The notes beneath the pieces were generated by a model that was given only the letters and a program-made list of their open reading frames with translations, had not been told where the DNA came from and ran no database searches. Made by a program: the position numbers and the translations under genes. 64,000 bases of DNA, taken from the NCBI RefSeq assembly GCF_947623445.1, contig NC_135242.1, positions 19,406,001 to 19,470,000 of the forward strand. The letters run 5' to 3'. The DNA comes from Clavelina lepadiformis (Eukaryota > Chordata > Ascidiacea > Aplousobranchia > Clavelinidae). Shown in pieces: positions 46,628 through 60,804 of the stretch. Each line of letters opens with the position of its first letter. The stretch's first letter is position 1.

Positions 46628-49600
46628 GTTTATCAAACAAAACAAACACTACAAATCTGTATTAAATGAAGAAACAGAGTAAGCCTTAGTGGTAAATACA
46701 GCATAAATACGTTCAAACTAAACTGACATTCTCTGGTAAAAAAGCAATACGACACTAATCTCAACAAAAGGCGATACATCCTTACATGATATACAATTTT
46801 GAAGCAAATGACAATGCTACAACAACTTGCACATTTTACAAGCTCAGCAAGTTTCCACCTAAACCTCCTAAAAACGACTGTTTTCTGTAGTAGACATCAC
46901 TTCTCACGTGGTTACTATTTGCCAACTTGTTTACTATACGACACCAGCTCTCTTAGCACTTACTGCAATAGTTAAGTCTTTTAGCCTGTTGCACTATCAA
47001 CCGCACGGCATTGTGGATAAGCTTGACAAAATACAGAGAAAAATCTACTGCGCTTAACTAACCCTCCCTATTGAAGCTTACACAGATATTATCACTTTAT
47101 ACCGTACACTGCTTTTAAATACCAAACAAGATTTATATTTCTGACGTCACCCCTTGATCCAACGTACCTAATCATCATCATCGAAATGTTTTGCAGTCCT
47201 ATGGGCAACGTCACTAGTACAATGGTAGGTCGACAATTTACATTTTAGATTTTACAATACTCAAATGTCTTATTATGTTGCCTTTGTTATTTAGCCAATA
47301 GCCATTTGTGCGATGTGTTTTGCAGTCATAGGCTAGCATTTTATATGTTGTCAATAGAACTAAGTCACAGTTTAAGCTGCCGAATACAATTCCCTTGAAT
47401 AAAGTTGGAAAAGCAATCTGCTGAGAAATATCCTACCAGACTTGATTAAAGTACTGTAGCAGTTCCAAGTTGTCCTTTCTACGTAACCACACCAAATGAA
47501 GTCTGAACTAGTTTGCCAGTGTTCTACCTAGTGTTAAGCATCAGGGTAAATCACTTCAGAAAAACAAAACCTACAAAACAAACCATTATACTCACGAGTA
47601 ACCCACATTCATTTCGTCTGAATTTGTTTGTTTTAACTGAAACGTGCGTTTGCACACATCCGCAAACCTGTGATTACCCAAACAAAGCCTGCGCAAGGGG
47701 CAGAGACAAGTTGATTTAACAAACGCAGTTATGACGTAGCACCCAGCACGTTAGTTTGCATGACGGCAGATGGATATTCGAAATCGCATTACATAAATCA
47801 CGTGCATAAATACGTTAAAGTTTTTCAGTAAGTATAATTTTTCGTGATGTGCCAATAAACGCACCAAAAAATATTAACAGACAGTCACAGGCTTTAATCG
47901 TCTATGCAAACATGTTAACACTTCTGCTCAATGAATTATGTCATCAATGGCGTTACTACAAATAAGAAGACGACATCAACAAGGCAAAAATGCCTAAACG
48001 TTTATAGTGTAATTTTGTTCATAGAGCAACATGTACATATGCAACAGTTCCTTAATAAGCTGCGGCTTTAAATTTTCAACTGGCATATTTTCACTTGCTC
48101 TACCTCCGCCCAAAATTAGCCTGACACGTCTCACTTCGCCTTGTTTTGTCATCGGTTGAACATCTCTAAACGTGCCATATAAAATAGGTAGATTATACAC
48201 CGCACCCGTCATTCAATTGACAAACCAACACATCACGAAGTGTAGAACGCGGTGACTGCAAAAAGAAAATCACACAAGCTTTCCATTGTAGGAACGAATA
48301 CGAACTAACCATGGTCAAATTGAGGCTAACCCGTCGTGACGTCGGCTTGAATTTTTGGGGAAAAAGACCAAGATAAGCTCGAGTGGGATGCCATTGAGCG
48401 GACCAAAGGACAGCAAAAAACTGGCATAGCGCACTAGTAGAGTAGGTACAGCACGACATCTGCTTCGACTGCAAACTGTTTTGGTAACACAAGACCGCCC
48501 AACGTTGCTGCCTGTTTAAATATTCATTTTCCAATATGTCCGTGAAAGCGAATACGTCCGGTTTATCGGCACTTATTACTAGCGAAGGCCTTTTCTCTTT
48601 TTTGCTAATTTTTAAAGGCCTTCAAAACGGTTTCGAAGCATCTACTTAAACAACATTAAAAAAATAAAACAATCCGTTTTTTGTACGAACAATACCTATT
48701 CGTTTTCTTTTTGGAGAAATTCTAGATTCACCATCTATTTTGCAAATACGTATTATAGGAAACACAACGCCAGTAAACCATAACAAAGCACAAAGTAAGA
48801 GTGCTTATTAGAATTTAATGACGTCATTACGCTTAGCATACACGTGCAAAACGACTAGCTTGAATCAAACGGCAATTCAGTGAACAGGCGATAACAACAA
48901 GGCAATTTTGACACAGACACAGTTCTGACAATGCAAGTAACTTACCATGCACACTGGAGTCACACTTGACGTTGTGATGTTGTGTCTATTATGATACGAG
49001 TGGAGTATCTTTCTCGGTCAAAAAAACTTTCACCATAAATTGAAACTTTGTTGTGGTCTACTATTACTTGCTGTTTGTAATAAACCGTTCTTTGTAAAGG
49101 ATCAGCTTTCAGGTTTTAATTTGGCATATATTCTGGCGTTTGCCTTGGGGTTAAAAATTTTAAAAATGACTACTTAGCCTTGGAGAAATTCCTTTTTCGT
49201 AAATATTTATACTTTCGAAACATATTTTGACTTAAACAAAGCCGACGGCAAGAAGTGCCGTGCATTAAACGGCTTACTTATACCGCAATAGAATTTATTT
49301 CACAAAACGATATTAATAATCGTGTGCCACAGTCTGTAGGTCTATAGGTCATCGCACACGCCACACCATGCTTTTTATGATCTTTAGAGTAATTCTTAAT
49401 TTGAAGAAATTGAATTGGTGGTTTTGATAACAAAAGCTCAAGAGAGTTATTGTTTATCGGGTTAGCCCAATTAGGAATACCCGTTTTGTGGTCGTTAGCA
49501 AGGCACTCGCGATCTTTGCGAATATCAAATTATGAGCGCCACCACATACCGCCTTGGAATCAATTGTAATTCGCCCTGCATTCTTCATAAAGGAAAACAA

Positions 49601-52333
49601 GCTTGATGTTCTTAAAACAAAGCTTGATCGAACAAGAGAGACCACGTTCACATACTTGTAAAAAAACAACAAGAGAGACAGCAGCGCAAAATTTAAAGTT
49701 TGTGAATAATTCCGATATTTTGAGGTCAATTTAGGGGAATAGTTTTAAGTAAAAATTTACAAATTGTCAGAATTGCCTATAGTTAGAATTCTTAGCAAGT
49801 GGCCTATAGGGACCCAGGGCAAACGGTTTAGATCCCTGATCATTATTTATATCACGCACACAAATTCTAATGATATGTCTATTGTTTATCGAAACGATAG
49901 TCAAAAATTACGATACTGTGCAGGTAAAACAAACTCCAACAGATTACCTTATCATCGCGATTAGGCCCACTTCTACATTCTACAATTAGCACAGATTTCT
50001 AGCTGGACAAAACAATAATGAGGCTGTAGAAACATGCCAAATAGGCCCCTCTTTCTGGCACGCTTATGCAACTATAACTGTAATGGTGTCAATTTGTATG
50101 ATATACATTTGCCTGAATGAATTGCTTTATATTTGCATACAGACGATGCAGTATACATGAAATGTATTTTCTATTTCGAACCTTTTCTCTTTCTATATAT
50201 AATTGTTGTGGGCATAAATAGCTGAACCAGCGACCTTAACAATGAAACCGTATTCCTGCAATTACCTGGAACCGCTTTTTGTGCCATTGAAATTGGTAGG
50301 CTGTAAGACAAAAGCAATCACAACATTTTTTTTCAATATCAAAGATTCCCGTTTCTAATTCAGCCCAGAGTATAGCTTCACAAATCACGACTATACAGCA
50401 TAGGTCTTTATTATGCACTCACACGATTTGAAATCATTATTACTGCAGCAGAAGTTACTAAAAAGCTTTCTTCCCTTGTCTCGTCAAGACTAACTGTACG
50501 CAAGCAGTAACATAAGGTAGAATGGGCTGGAAATACCTGAGACGCATGGTGACGTCACGTGGACATAAGCTTCTCAAAGCGAGGCTGCATATTATAGAAA
50601 TATAGAACATTCTCCGCTGAAACCGCATTATGTACCTCAATGGCAGAAACCAAAAAATGGCGATTCGTCAGCTGATTTGTTACGCAAAGGTTAATGATAC
50701 ATGAAAAATCTGATGAGAAGGTTTTGGAGAAACGTACATTGAGCATCGACTACACTAATTCGATACATGATTGATTTTATCGTCATGCCAACTTTTCACA
50801 GTGGCTACAGAGAACGGTTTATGAAGCTCCGACTGGCATATTTATTAAGATCAAGCCACTTCGAGACTGACTCACGCTTTAAAGGTTATTTTAAATAACT
50901 TGGTTTTCCGATAGACAATACCGGTGAAAAAGAATAGGTTTAGGAAAAGTCACGTAGTGAAGATTTGATTTACAGTACTTAAATGATATCAAAAACGCCG
51001 CCGCGTAATTTGTCAACAACGACATACTAATTTGATAACGTAGTTCCTGTATTGTATATTGCCAATAACTCGTGTTTGTACTATGCCAAGTTAAGTTTCG
51101 TTGCTGTAATTACTGCAAAAATCTTCATAAACTAATACAAAATAATAAAAGATTGTTTTTTTGGGAGGGTGGGTGAACAATATAAATTCAATCAACTTGT
51201 AAAACTTTCTAGAGTACATGGCAACCGACCCAATGATCATTTGTCCTACACCGGCAACTTGAAGTAAATTCGGTGTTGTTTAGTTTACTGAACGGTATTT
51301 TATGTAAAATTTCTTACAGTGCAAAAAAGAACCATGATGCCGAAAGAAAAGACATGTATTTACATGCAGGCAATTTCATAGATGGGCCATCCAGTGAACA
51401 ACCTACAAGAGTGTAGATTGTGACATCGCTCTTCTGAACACTTCATACTGCCAACTAGCGACAAGTCAGACCTTATAAGTTTATTAGTTTCTGCCATCAC
51501 CAATGTTCGCTCAGACGATAAAATGCAAAGCTTTCAGAGTAACCAATATCCTTACAAAATATATCATGCAGGGCCGAGATAGAAAAATTATAATAACGTT
51601 GAATAAAGGGTTTAATTTGTCAGAAAAACGGCCACGACTAAAGAAAAGTGTTACAATTGCGCAGTATAACAGAGGTTAAAACTGCACATGGAAGAAAAAG
51701 GAATAACCATGGCTTTATGTAACAATCGTTGTTTTACAATACACTTTTGATTATGGCAAAGCGGGTCTACCCAACGGCTGTTTTTTCAAAATCAGAAATG
51801 GCAAAACGTTAACCGATGTGCAAGATGCAACTGGTGATGGTTTAATTTTCCAAACAAGAATAACTGTGTTCGCGTTTGCCACGTGCTGATATTGTACAGT
51901 GTTCTTGTTCAACTAAAGTTTATTTCATCAACAAAATCATATCCAATCGGAGAAAAAATACTATGTGTTCTATTGCATCAAGTTGTACTGCTTCCATGTC
52001 AGAAATCGATGAAAAAATACATACTGTTGCTAAGACTTCAAAAAGCTTTCAGAGAAGAATGGGATAAAACACAGAGTGAGTGTACCACGCAAAAAAGACC
52101 TTCAAAGCCTTGTTGAAATCTATCTAAGTCCACTTGCGCGTATGTTAGCCCTCCCAGTGAACTCCATGATCAAATATTTATAATTTCGCTAACCTTTGTA
52201 TGCAATACACTCTCGTTAACGTAACATAGCTCAGAAAAAAGAAAAAAAAATGAAAATGGAAAAACCGCCAGGACATTTCTTTAAGATCCACTTTGAGCAT
52301 ACCCAAAGAATTACATATGTCGTACGGTCGCGC
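46628..52333. other. Intergenic, 5.7 kb, no confident gene
   Basis: This is the longest gene-free stretch, between the divergent start of the MyTH4-FERM gene and the 3' end of CUL3. Only a short ATG frame at 47994-48212 deserves listing. Frames near 49454-49729 and 51876-52116 lack family motifs or credible splice context. Confidence 0.4.
47994..48212 (-). CDS. Short unassigned ORF, 72 aa
   Basis: ATG at 48212 opens a frame to TAG at 47994 with a protein-like composition: MTGAVYNLPILYGTFRDVQP, then R-V-R-L-I-L-G-G-G, and KPQLIKELLHMYMLLYEQ, which could form an amphipathic helix. I recognise no family, domain, signal peptide or membrane segment. No convincing acceptor lies upstream, so it is either a small single-exon gene, a 3' exon, or chance. 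Confidence 0.2.
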   Translation of the reverse strand: MTGAVYNLPILYGTFRDVQPMTKQGEVRRVRLILGGGRASENMPVENLKPQLIKELLHMYMLLYEQNYTINV

Positions 52334-55300
52334 TCATGCAACGTACATATACACTTTCCGGTCGTTGTTGGAACGGGAAAGGTAGTCGCGTTCAATTAAA
52401 CTCTCAATGCGCCGTTTTATGATTACAGGGTTGGGTAAGAATCTATGCTTCAGCTGTGATGTCACCTTGAAACGAATAAAAAAACATTAAGTTAGTAGAA
52501 CTTGCATAAAGAGAACTATATTGCACATTTAATATCGTTAAATAGCTAATTAAGAAATGTGATAGTGTGTGATGGAAATACTTCAGCAATGAGGAGGTTG
52601 TGCTGCATCTCCTTCCTCGACTTCATGATGCGAACGATGGCCGCTTCGATCTCGTGCCTCCTGTCCTCTTGGACTTTTGATCTTGTTTCTTTTCTTTCTG
52701 GTTCGCTCTCCTGTTTTTGCGCCACTGCGAGGGAAAAACACAAGAATGTTAAAGTACACCACAAGGCAAGCAGGATAATCCCAAAAAAGAAATGTACAAA
52801 TGTAAGGCACCCAAACACATATATAACAGAACTCCGTTCAATATGAAGGTAGCAAATGCGTTTAATTTACCAAATAATACACATTGTACGTATTCACATT
52901 GAAGTGATTTTACACTTAACATACCTGATTGTATCTTAACTCTGTGCAGCTTTGAAGTGAAGTTGTCATTGACCGTGAATGTATCTCCTTTTTCAATTTC
53001 CTTGCCTTTTGGTTCCTTACTAAGCACACGTTGGTTTTGTTTTCCACAAGCAAGGGACTGCAATGCACGGGCCAGCTCTTTGGCAGGAATTTCGGTCTCT
53101 TGTTGCATATCCTGTGCAAAGATGTGATGATAAAAACACCAAAGAACAAAAATTGGAAATAAAATCAGCCATGTGCATGAACACAATCAAAAAATTATGT
53201 ATTGATAATATTTTATATTAAGCAAATAATTATAGACGATGGGTTCCGAATAAAATTGATAAGATGTATTTAATTATCACGTTTTACATAAAATACCTCA
53301 AAGAGCCACTTCTCACGATTGTTAAACAGCATCAGTATGCACATCTGGAAGGTTGACACCTGCAGAATGTGCTTCCTGGTCGACTGCTTCTCAGTGCTGT
53401 CTCCTCCGTTATTTAAGCTTGTCGATGAAGAGGAATTTGATTGGGTTTTCTGCTGAGGGTAAAACGAAGCATTGAGATCAGCGTAGCCTCGATGATGTTG
53501 GAGGGTTAGTTGACGACCTTCATGCTTGCCAAGGTAAAATCTGAAACAGCACAAGAAAAATTTGATTGTACTGTTGAGAACTGGCAGAAAAATTAATTCT
53601 ATTGACATACAAAGGATGTTTTTAAAATGTCTGGATCAGTGATTCTCAACCGCGGCTCTCAGCTGTACATTTTGCGGCTCTCACTAACTTAGTGAAAAAT
53701 TAATTAGTTGTACCAGAATTGCAACAAAGGAAGTAAAAGAAATCAAGAATTAGTGAATTGTCTCAGCAAGTATCTCGTGCACCAAGTACTAATGTTACCA
53801 GTTTACTACCGTACTGCTGTGTACAATCATTTTGTGGCTTGTGACGTCATTTTTCATGCGGCTCCTTGCAAACCTTAGGTTTGAAATTTGGCTCTGGCAC
53901 TAAAAAGGTTGAGAATCACTGGTCTGGATCATTATAAAACAACTCTTTAAATAAAAAATAAAATGTAGTGAGTGAAACACCACTTTTGTTTAAATCCGTT
54001 ATTTTTCCTAAAGTTTTATACGACGTTTTAAGTACAGCTCTTATACAGAGCGGTTATTTGTTACGTGTAATTTTAAATTTCATTCGATTTATAAATTGAA
54101 GAAAGATGATTAGATTATTATCTATTAACCGAAGCTAATCATGGAAGTAAATATGTTTTTGACCGTAATTGTCTACAAGGTATGTGAAATCAAAACAACT
54201 TAAATATACCAACAATCCCACAAACACTAGCTGGTTGTTGAAGATTTTGTTTGGTGAAATGACTTAAACAGAGAGTCTGACGTGGCAGTATCAAAGTTCT
54301 GCTTACAGTGCCACACCCACACAGTTTAAGAGGAAATATAGGTAGACTTTTAACATTACGGTACATACTGATGTAATAGTATTTTATTTTGAATCTCCGC
54401 CATAGTTATTACATCTTATTTTAACTCACCGTCTGAACACATCAAAGGCATGCCTGGGTGCGTGAGGTATGCTGCACGTTGGAGACGAGGCCTGTGTTGG
54501 CCAGCACATTGTGGTTAAAACTTGCACGGTCAAGTCTACACCTTGTAGAGATGTCTGTGAACATAAAACCAAGCATTACAATTTTTCGAGTCACAATTTG
54601 ACAGAAGTTATTTTTGAGTACCAACTGATACTTACAGCTGTATTCTGCACGTGCTTCTTAAATTCTTCATTGGTTGTTGCAGAAACTTGCATGTCTTTGA
54701 ACATGACGACTAACTTCTTTGTGAATTCACAACCACATTCCGTCTAAAAATATTGGTGTTACTTCAATGTGTAATGGCTACAACACGTAAGAAAGATGTA
54801 CAGTAACGAATCATGACTGTATGAATAAACAAATGCTGATTGCATAAAGGCATGTAAAGACAAATCAAAGACCTGAAGCTTGGTTATCATGGTGTTTTCA
54901 GAGTCATCCGAAATGCTCTTGTTTGTCAGAAGTCTGCGCGCCAGATGTTGTTTATAATAGCGCTGAAACACGTCCTTTTCTTGCAGAAAACGAAATAGTG
55001 CCATCGTCTTGTCCAAAACCACTTCTACCTGCTGTTCCGACAACTGTGAAACAGATGCAGCATAGATTATGAAATCAGAGGTATACTTTAAATAAACAGC
55101 AGCTGCAACAACTGCATCAGAAGGTAAAAGATTGGTGAAGACCAGAGTTACGTTGAAAAAAGTAGATTGAAATTACAATTGGTTAACTGACACATGAATG
55201 CAAATCAGTTTGCAAGATCAAGATTACACTAACCATTTTGATTCCTTTTTTCAGTTTATCGTCGATAAAAAGTGAGAGGTATTCTGGAGACTTTGGATTC

Positions 55301-58300
55301 AAATTAACAAACCACTCGAAATCCGAGCAAATCATTTTCTTAAAAAGCGAATCACTCTTAAACGAATATTTGTAAAATCCTTCCATTCGATCCTTAAGAT
55401 CCAGCAAGTTCTAAAGAGTGACAGATAAATGGCGCTATTTAAGCAACTTTCCTTAATTGTTGCTAGGTTATTATCTCATGTTGATGTGGCACTACTGCTT
55501 CATTCAGTTGCATTGCCTTTGTTTTACAATATCATAAATCAACATAGATAAGTTCATATATATATACACAGTAAAGCCGACATGTTTGGTGACCTCTCTC
55601 AAAAAAATACTGGCTTAACACTAATACGGTGTTGCTGTTGGAATATTGGAAACATTACCTGGGCGTTAACCAATGATACCTGGCAACATATAATCGAAAG
55701 CTACAACAACTGCAAACCTTAATTAGTTTTAAGCTGTTGAACAAGAATTGCAACCTACATCATATGCACTGCAAGGACCTACATCATATGCTGTCCTACC
55801 ATTAATACTCTGGCTGTATTATACTGTCAAGAATGCTAAAGCATGTAACTAATGAAACACAAAGAAAATTACCTGAACATATTCGATGACGGATTTTTGG
55901 CCACCTTCTTCCACCAAACTTTTCCCAACTTCTCGTAAATAACGACTTGCACAGTCTCTAAGAGTTTCAAGTCCTTGCGGCACACGAGCAAAAAGCTTGT
56001 ACATGCACAGGAGATCTGTGAGAATTAGTACCAATGTTAAGATTGATTACGGTTGTTGTCGTGGCACACGTTTAATTTAAAATAAATGAATTGATAAGCC
56101 AAGGAAAGATTTTTAACACTAACAACGATTATAAAGGTGGCTACTCTCATACCATCTTTTTTGTCATGTTTCAGCATGTGCACAGCACCAGAATTTTCCA
56201 TTTCAACAATTGTTTTCATATGTTGCTGGATCAATTCACGCTCAAGAACTGAGAAACAAAAATTTTAAGCAAACAAAATCTACATAAAATACTCGACAAA
56301 ACTCATTATAAAAAAGAAACCACCAATACATAAAGCAATCAGCGACAGTCAGTAAATAATCAAAACCTGCAATCATTTCCGGCTCAGTAGAAGGATCAAG
56401 GTAATGTCGAGCTCTTTCAGCTTCCTCATCAATGCGCGCTTCCACTTTTTTGATGTAAACTGATGCACTGTTTTCAGCGAGGAACTTGTGGCTTTCCAAC
56501 TATTAAATAACAAGTTGGATTAAACATGTGTAGCATTAGATAAAGTTGTAATTAAAATTTAAAATGGATTACAATTGAAAATGCTTGCGAGGTTGCAAGA
56601 ATTGCCTCGCCAAAATGACGTCAGTTTTGAATGTTGGTGTTTTAGGATAAGTTTATATTGGAAGACTTAGTTTAAGAGTATAATATATATGAACTAGCCT
56701 GCAAAATATAGCGGATGACTTTACCATTGTCACTTACCATGTAAAACTCCGCTGACTGTTGAAGACATGCCTTTTCAAATTCTTCCTCATACACGTCCCT
56801 GTTATCCAAACTGACAGTCATAAGCATCATGCATGCATTTCTCACAGCTCCCCTGAAAAAAATAAACAAAAATTGAGCACCAAGCTAAACCACGTACAGG
56901 AAAAGCACTATTATTAAAGCATGAACAAATCAGCGAAGTTTGATGTGTTACCTGTCAACAACTTCTCCTCTACGCTCCCTTGCCACAAGATCAAGCAGCA
57001 TTGCTTTCAGATGTTCACGAATTTCGGCTTGCCTTATCACTTGATCTCGAAATATTTTTAAACCCAAGTTGTACACACTGTCGACATTGTTTTGGGAAAC
57101 ATATACTCGATCCTGAGGAAATATATCATTACACAGGTCACAAATCTATAATAGAAATCAGTTATGGGAAGACTATTTTCAACAAACTATGTTGCGCCTT
57201 TGTTTCCAAAGCATTAAAGTGGAAGTTTTGAACTGAGAAGTAAATATTATGAACAAGAAAATAAATAATTTAGTCAAATTGGCTTACCATATACATGAGA
57301 ATATCTCTTATCATGACCATGCAGGTTTGATGGTCGTCCCATGCCGCATTTAGGGTTTGTAAGAAATTGTTATTTAGTGACTTCAAAACATCAATACGAA
57401 CCTATAATGGATCTAGTTATAATCGCTTTAATATAAAGATCTTTCTTGACATTTGCATATATTACTTAAATATATGGGAGGTTTATGGTGAAAAGCATAC
57501 AAGGCATGTAAACCTTTTGAGTCAGGTGTTCAGTAACAACTTCTCGTAGACCATTGTATAGTTTTTCTCCATATTTATGCAAAACCATTGTATAGGCATT
57601 TCTGTAAAGTTCTTCAAAACTGAGGCCACCATTATTCTTTTTCTGAATTTCCTGGATGGCTTTCTTGAGAAGGTCCCAGATGTTAGAGACATACTTCTCA
57701 TCCATAGTCATCTGTAAAATAACAAAATAAGAAAAACAAACTTCACGAATAAGCTAAGATAAAGAAAGTGCCAGTAAGCACATCGACTAAACAAAATTGA
57801 TTGCCAATTCCTAAGAACCTTAATCACATGGCAAAGGAGTGTTTGTTTTAAATAATTTTAAAAAATATTTGAGTTAATTATTGGAATTATTTATATGCAT
57901 GAAGTATGCAAGACACTTGAACATAAGTGCTTAACAAAAAAGTCAACTAATCTGCCGATTAATCGGTGCAATCCTGAAGTTAATGTCATCGGACACCCAT
58001 AGCATGTACAATAGAAAAAATCAAATAAATTTGCTAATTATGAACTAAAGTTATATGCAGTGTTTAAAAGTAATATCTCCATATACCATTGTTTTATGTA
58101 GTGTAAAATAACAAATCTAGTAAATACATATGCATTAAATAAGCTAAGCTGAACTAGTACAAAACCGAGAAATACTTAAAGACCTTCCTTATAACCAGAC
58201 TATACATATAAACACCCAGAAAAGGATTGAACAGATATACTACTATAAAACAAATTCTAAAATAGCATAATAAATTTAAGATTTAAATCTTGTAAGATCA

Positions 58301-58930
58301 ACACAGTTTCAAACCTGGTTATAATGCAACAAATGAAAATCCATTTCTGCACTATGCCTATAAGGCCTGTGCTAAAAATCTACCACACATCTTGTTCACA
58401 TGGTCAACTAAGCTGCCTGTCTGTAACTAACTTTCACATTTCTCCATAAATTCTAATACCTTACAACATGAACTAAGTACACTAAGAACATATAACAAAA
58501 CAAACTTCAACTGAGAAATTCAATGTTTAGAAATGAATTACTTATGTGACTATGATGTCACAAAAACAATTGAATTATAAGGCCTTTGTTTTGAAATACA
58601 AGCAGAACAGCTGATTTTTGTTACATGATGATTTAAACATAAAATTTTGAGCACAAATACAATGTTGAAAGCAAATAAAGCAGACCAGCAACTGCTAATT
58701 AATATTATTTTCACGCACAATACACAATGTATGCTTCCCCTATCCAAGGATTATTCATACATTTAGTAACTATTGTAAGTAAATATGATAAGTGTAAACA
58801 ATGTGGTTATCAACAGATACTGCGTATAAGTACATTGCATGTGTGTACTATGTGTAATATAAATACTAACCGGAAATGCACGAATCCTCATTTTAGAGTC
58901 TTTCTTTGTTGGTTGTGAGAGCCTTGACAT
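52334..58930 (-). CDS. CUL3: Cullin-3, 768 aa, 16 exons
   Basis: Exons in gene order: 58930-58871, 57711-57514, 57401-57288, 57112-56952, 56852-56738, 56499-56367, 56248-56153, 56015-55873, 55410-55234, 55043-54873, 54743-54636, 54554-54430, 53540-53297, 53111-52925, 52724-52582, 52465-52334. All phases fit, and the total is 2307 nt, the human length. It starts [20 protein letters not shown]. The BTB-binding N-terminal helices include [20 protein letters not shown] and [17 protein letters not shown]. The cullin-homology region has [20 protein letters not shown] and [17 protein letters not shown]. The winged-helix tail has [19 protein letters not shown], with the NEDD8-acceptor Lys at residue 712 as in human, and the end is [12 protein letters not shown]3 is the scaffold of CRL3 ubiquitin ligases, holding RBX1 at its C-terminus and BTB adaptors at its N-terminus. 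An in-frame ATG three codons upstream (58939) is an alternative start. Intron 12 holds a hAT MITE. Confidence 0.97.
53629..53929. mobile_element. hAT-type MITE in CUL3 intron 12
   Basis: Element 53637-53921 (285 bp), with perfect 15-bp inverted ends CAGTGATTCTCAACC and a perfect 8-bp target duplication GTCTGGAT on both sides (53629-53636, 53922-53929). The interior is non-coding, with repeated GCGGCTC motifs just inside both ends. The clean target duplication implies a fairly recent insertion. Confidence 0.88.
57715..58868. other. CUL3 intron 1
   Basis: The 1.16-kb first intron is the longest in the gene. It is A/T-rich, with no exon-like frame or repeat end recognised. Confidence 0.7.
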
Positions 58931-58939
58931 TTTCTTCAT

Positions 58940-59831
58940 CAAAAAATGACGCAACAGAGCTAAAACCAAGTTATTAACTATTACATAGACTAAACATGCT
59001 GTAAAAACTGTGTTTAGTGGATGCCCTTGAACATCTTGGCTCTGTAAAAATGGTTGCCACTCGAAAAAGTTGGGATGTCCAACTCTGGCAAACTAAGCTT
59101 AATCTGACAACAGACACAATCAGCAGTTTTTTAGGTCTAAAATTTCGCAAAAATTCTGTTCTTTTTCCCTCCAATGATCTAGTCACAATTGCCAGGGTCA
59201 TTTATTGCAAATACTTTTCATAATCCAATCTCTCCATGCTGTACGCATAGCATAGTTTGGCACAGATCACACCTTAAACAATAGCATTATCCAGACATCA
59301 GTTACATGGGAAACCTCATTGTGATTAGAAGACTAATATAATCATTAAAAAAAAACAAGGGCTGCCCAATGTCCAGTGGGCATTCATTCAGCTTAATGTT
59401 GGATGCCCAATTCAAAATTTGGTTTGGATGACACCAAGACACCCAATTAAATCTGAAGCTGGTATTTAAGTATTGGCATAAATTAAGGCCTTACAAAATT
59501 GCAAAAAAAGTTGTTAACAGGAAGGTAATATTTAAAACAGCTATAATAAGCTTTAAGCAGAAAGTACAAGTTCTGGCTGTGATAATTTTTACAAAATATA
59601 CATAATGTTACATAACATAACTCATAGTAAAGGTACGTTATTGCAAATTTTAAAGCAATAACTTCATACAAAGCCATGAGGCTTATTTCTATTACATACA
59701 CCAAAGATAGGTGAGTAACTGTGAAACGCTAAAAAGTGTTCAGTCTGGAGTTTGTAGCAACGGAAATAATGGGTCTTAGCCATCAAAATATTAACTACAG
59801 TCCACAGCAAGTGAATTTTGTAACCAACATT
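58940..59831. other. CUL3 upstream region
   Basis: No gene recognised. GCCCAATGTCCAGTGGGCAT at about 59367 is an internally self-complementary stretch, possibly a degraded repeat. The CUL3 promoter should lie at the left of this interval, but no TATA box or other site is clear. Confidence 0.4.
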
Positions 59832-60032
59832 GTGTAAACCAGGCCTGCACAACATATGGTCCACGATATGATAACATTTCGTTTTTCCTAACTCAGCGAT
59901 ATCTCTTTTTCAACTATATCGTTTGCATACACGTTACAGTGGTTACATCAACGTCAGTATGCAGCCCATGAAAAATATTTTTTCTTGTTGCGGCCCTTGT
60001 ACCATTTTGAGTTGTGTAGGCCTGGTTTAAAC
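59832..60032. mobile_element. hAT-type MITE, 185 bp
   Basis: Element 59840-60024 with ends CAGGCCTGCACAAC (left) and CAGGCCTACACAAC (right, other strand), a familiar hAT terminal type. Flanks GTGTAAAC and GTTTAAAC match at 7 of 8 positions. The interior is non-coding and has GCGGCCC near the right end. Confidence 0.75.
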
Positions 60033-60659
60033 TAACCAGATGGATGATTCATGATTAATTTATATATTCTCACGTGAATGCAGTCTGTAGAAACATCTGA
60101 AAAAAATCTTGGCAATGCAATGCTTTGATTTAATTTATTATTTAAGCTATTTGTTTTCTTTATAAAGAGTCAAGTTCATTTCAAAAATGGTTGTAAGTGT
60201 ACGTGTGTGCTGCCTTCATGCTTCCTTCAAAAGATGAATTTGAACAAAACATTTCTAAATTTTCTTAAGAGGCAAACAATACATAGCCAACTGGTATTAT
60301 TACGGCTGGTATTAGCAGGTTAAAAGTGGTTCCTTTGTTCCTGATGTCAGTTAAGAGTTGCTTGATGCAAGGCCAGTGCCATGCACAATGTATTATAAAA
60401 TTGAAAGCAGTTTAAGAACCTCATACGAAGCACAAATTAGTCGCCCTAAGGCCAAGAAATGTTCTTGTTCAGTGGTCCTGGTGCAAATTTTAAATTCGGA
60501 AAAGATCACTAACAAATTATTAAAAACATTTATAAAAAATAACTCAGGAAAACTTGGTGAAAAACCAAATATCGAATTAAAGAAATACACTATTTTGATT
60601 ATACAGTATAATTACATCAAGTTTATCATAACGTTTAAAGACTACATGAAACATTTCTG

Positions 60660-60715
60660 GGGACTACTATGGTTCTTCACGAATCCCAGGTTGAGAACCC
60701 TTGACCACAGTCACG
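60660..60715. mobile_element. Degraded hAT-type end
   Basis: GGTTGAGAACCCTTGACC, preceded by ATGGTTCTTCACGAATCC, resembles the right end of hAT elements ending in GGTTGAGAACCACTG. No left end or target duplication was found. Confidence 0.35.
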
Positions 60716-60804
60716 GTAAAAAAAGCAAGCTAAAAGCATGTCTCTTGTCATTATTCAAGTATGTACAGTATATCGTGAATCAACAATATTTTGTTTGTCT
60801 AGGA

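Noticed and set aside
49454-49729. 91-aa minus-strand frame
   Set aside because: No recognised motif or supporting exon structure in a long gene-free interval.
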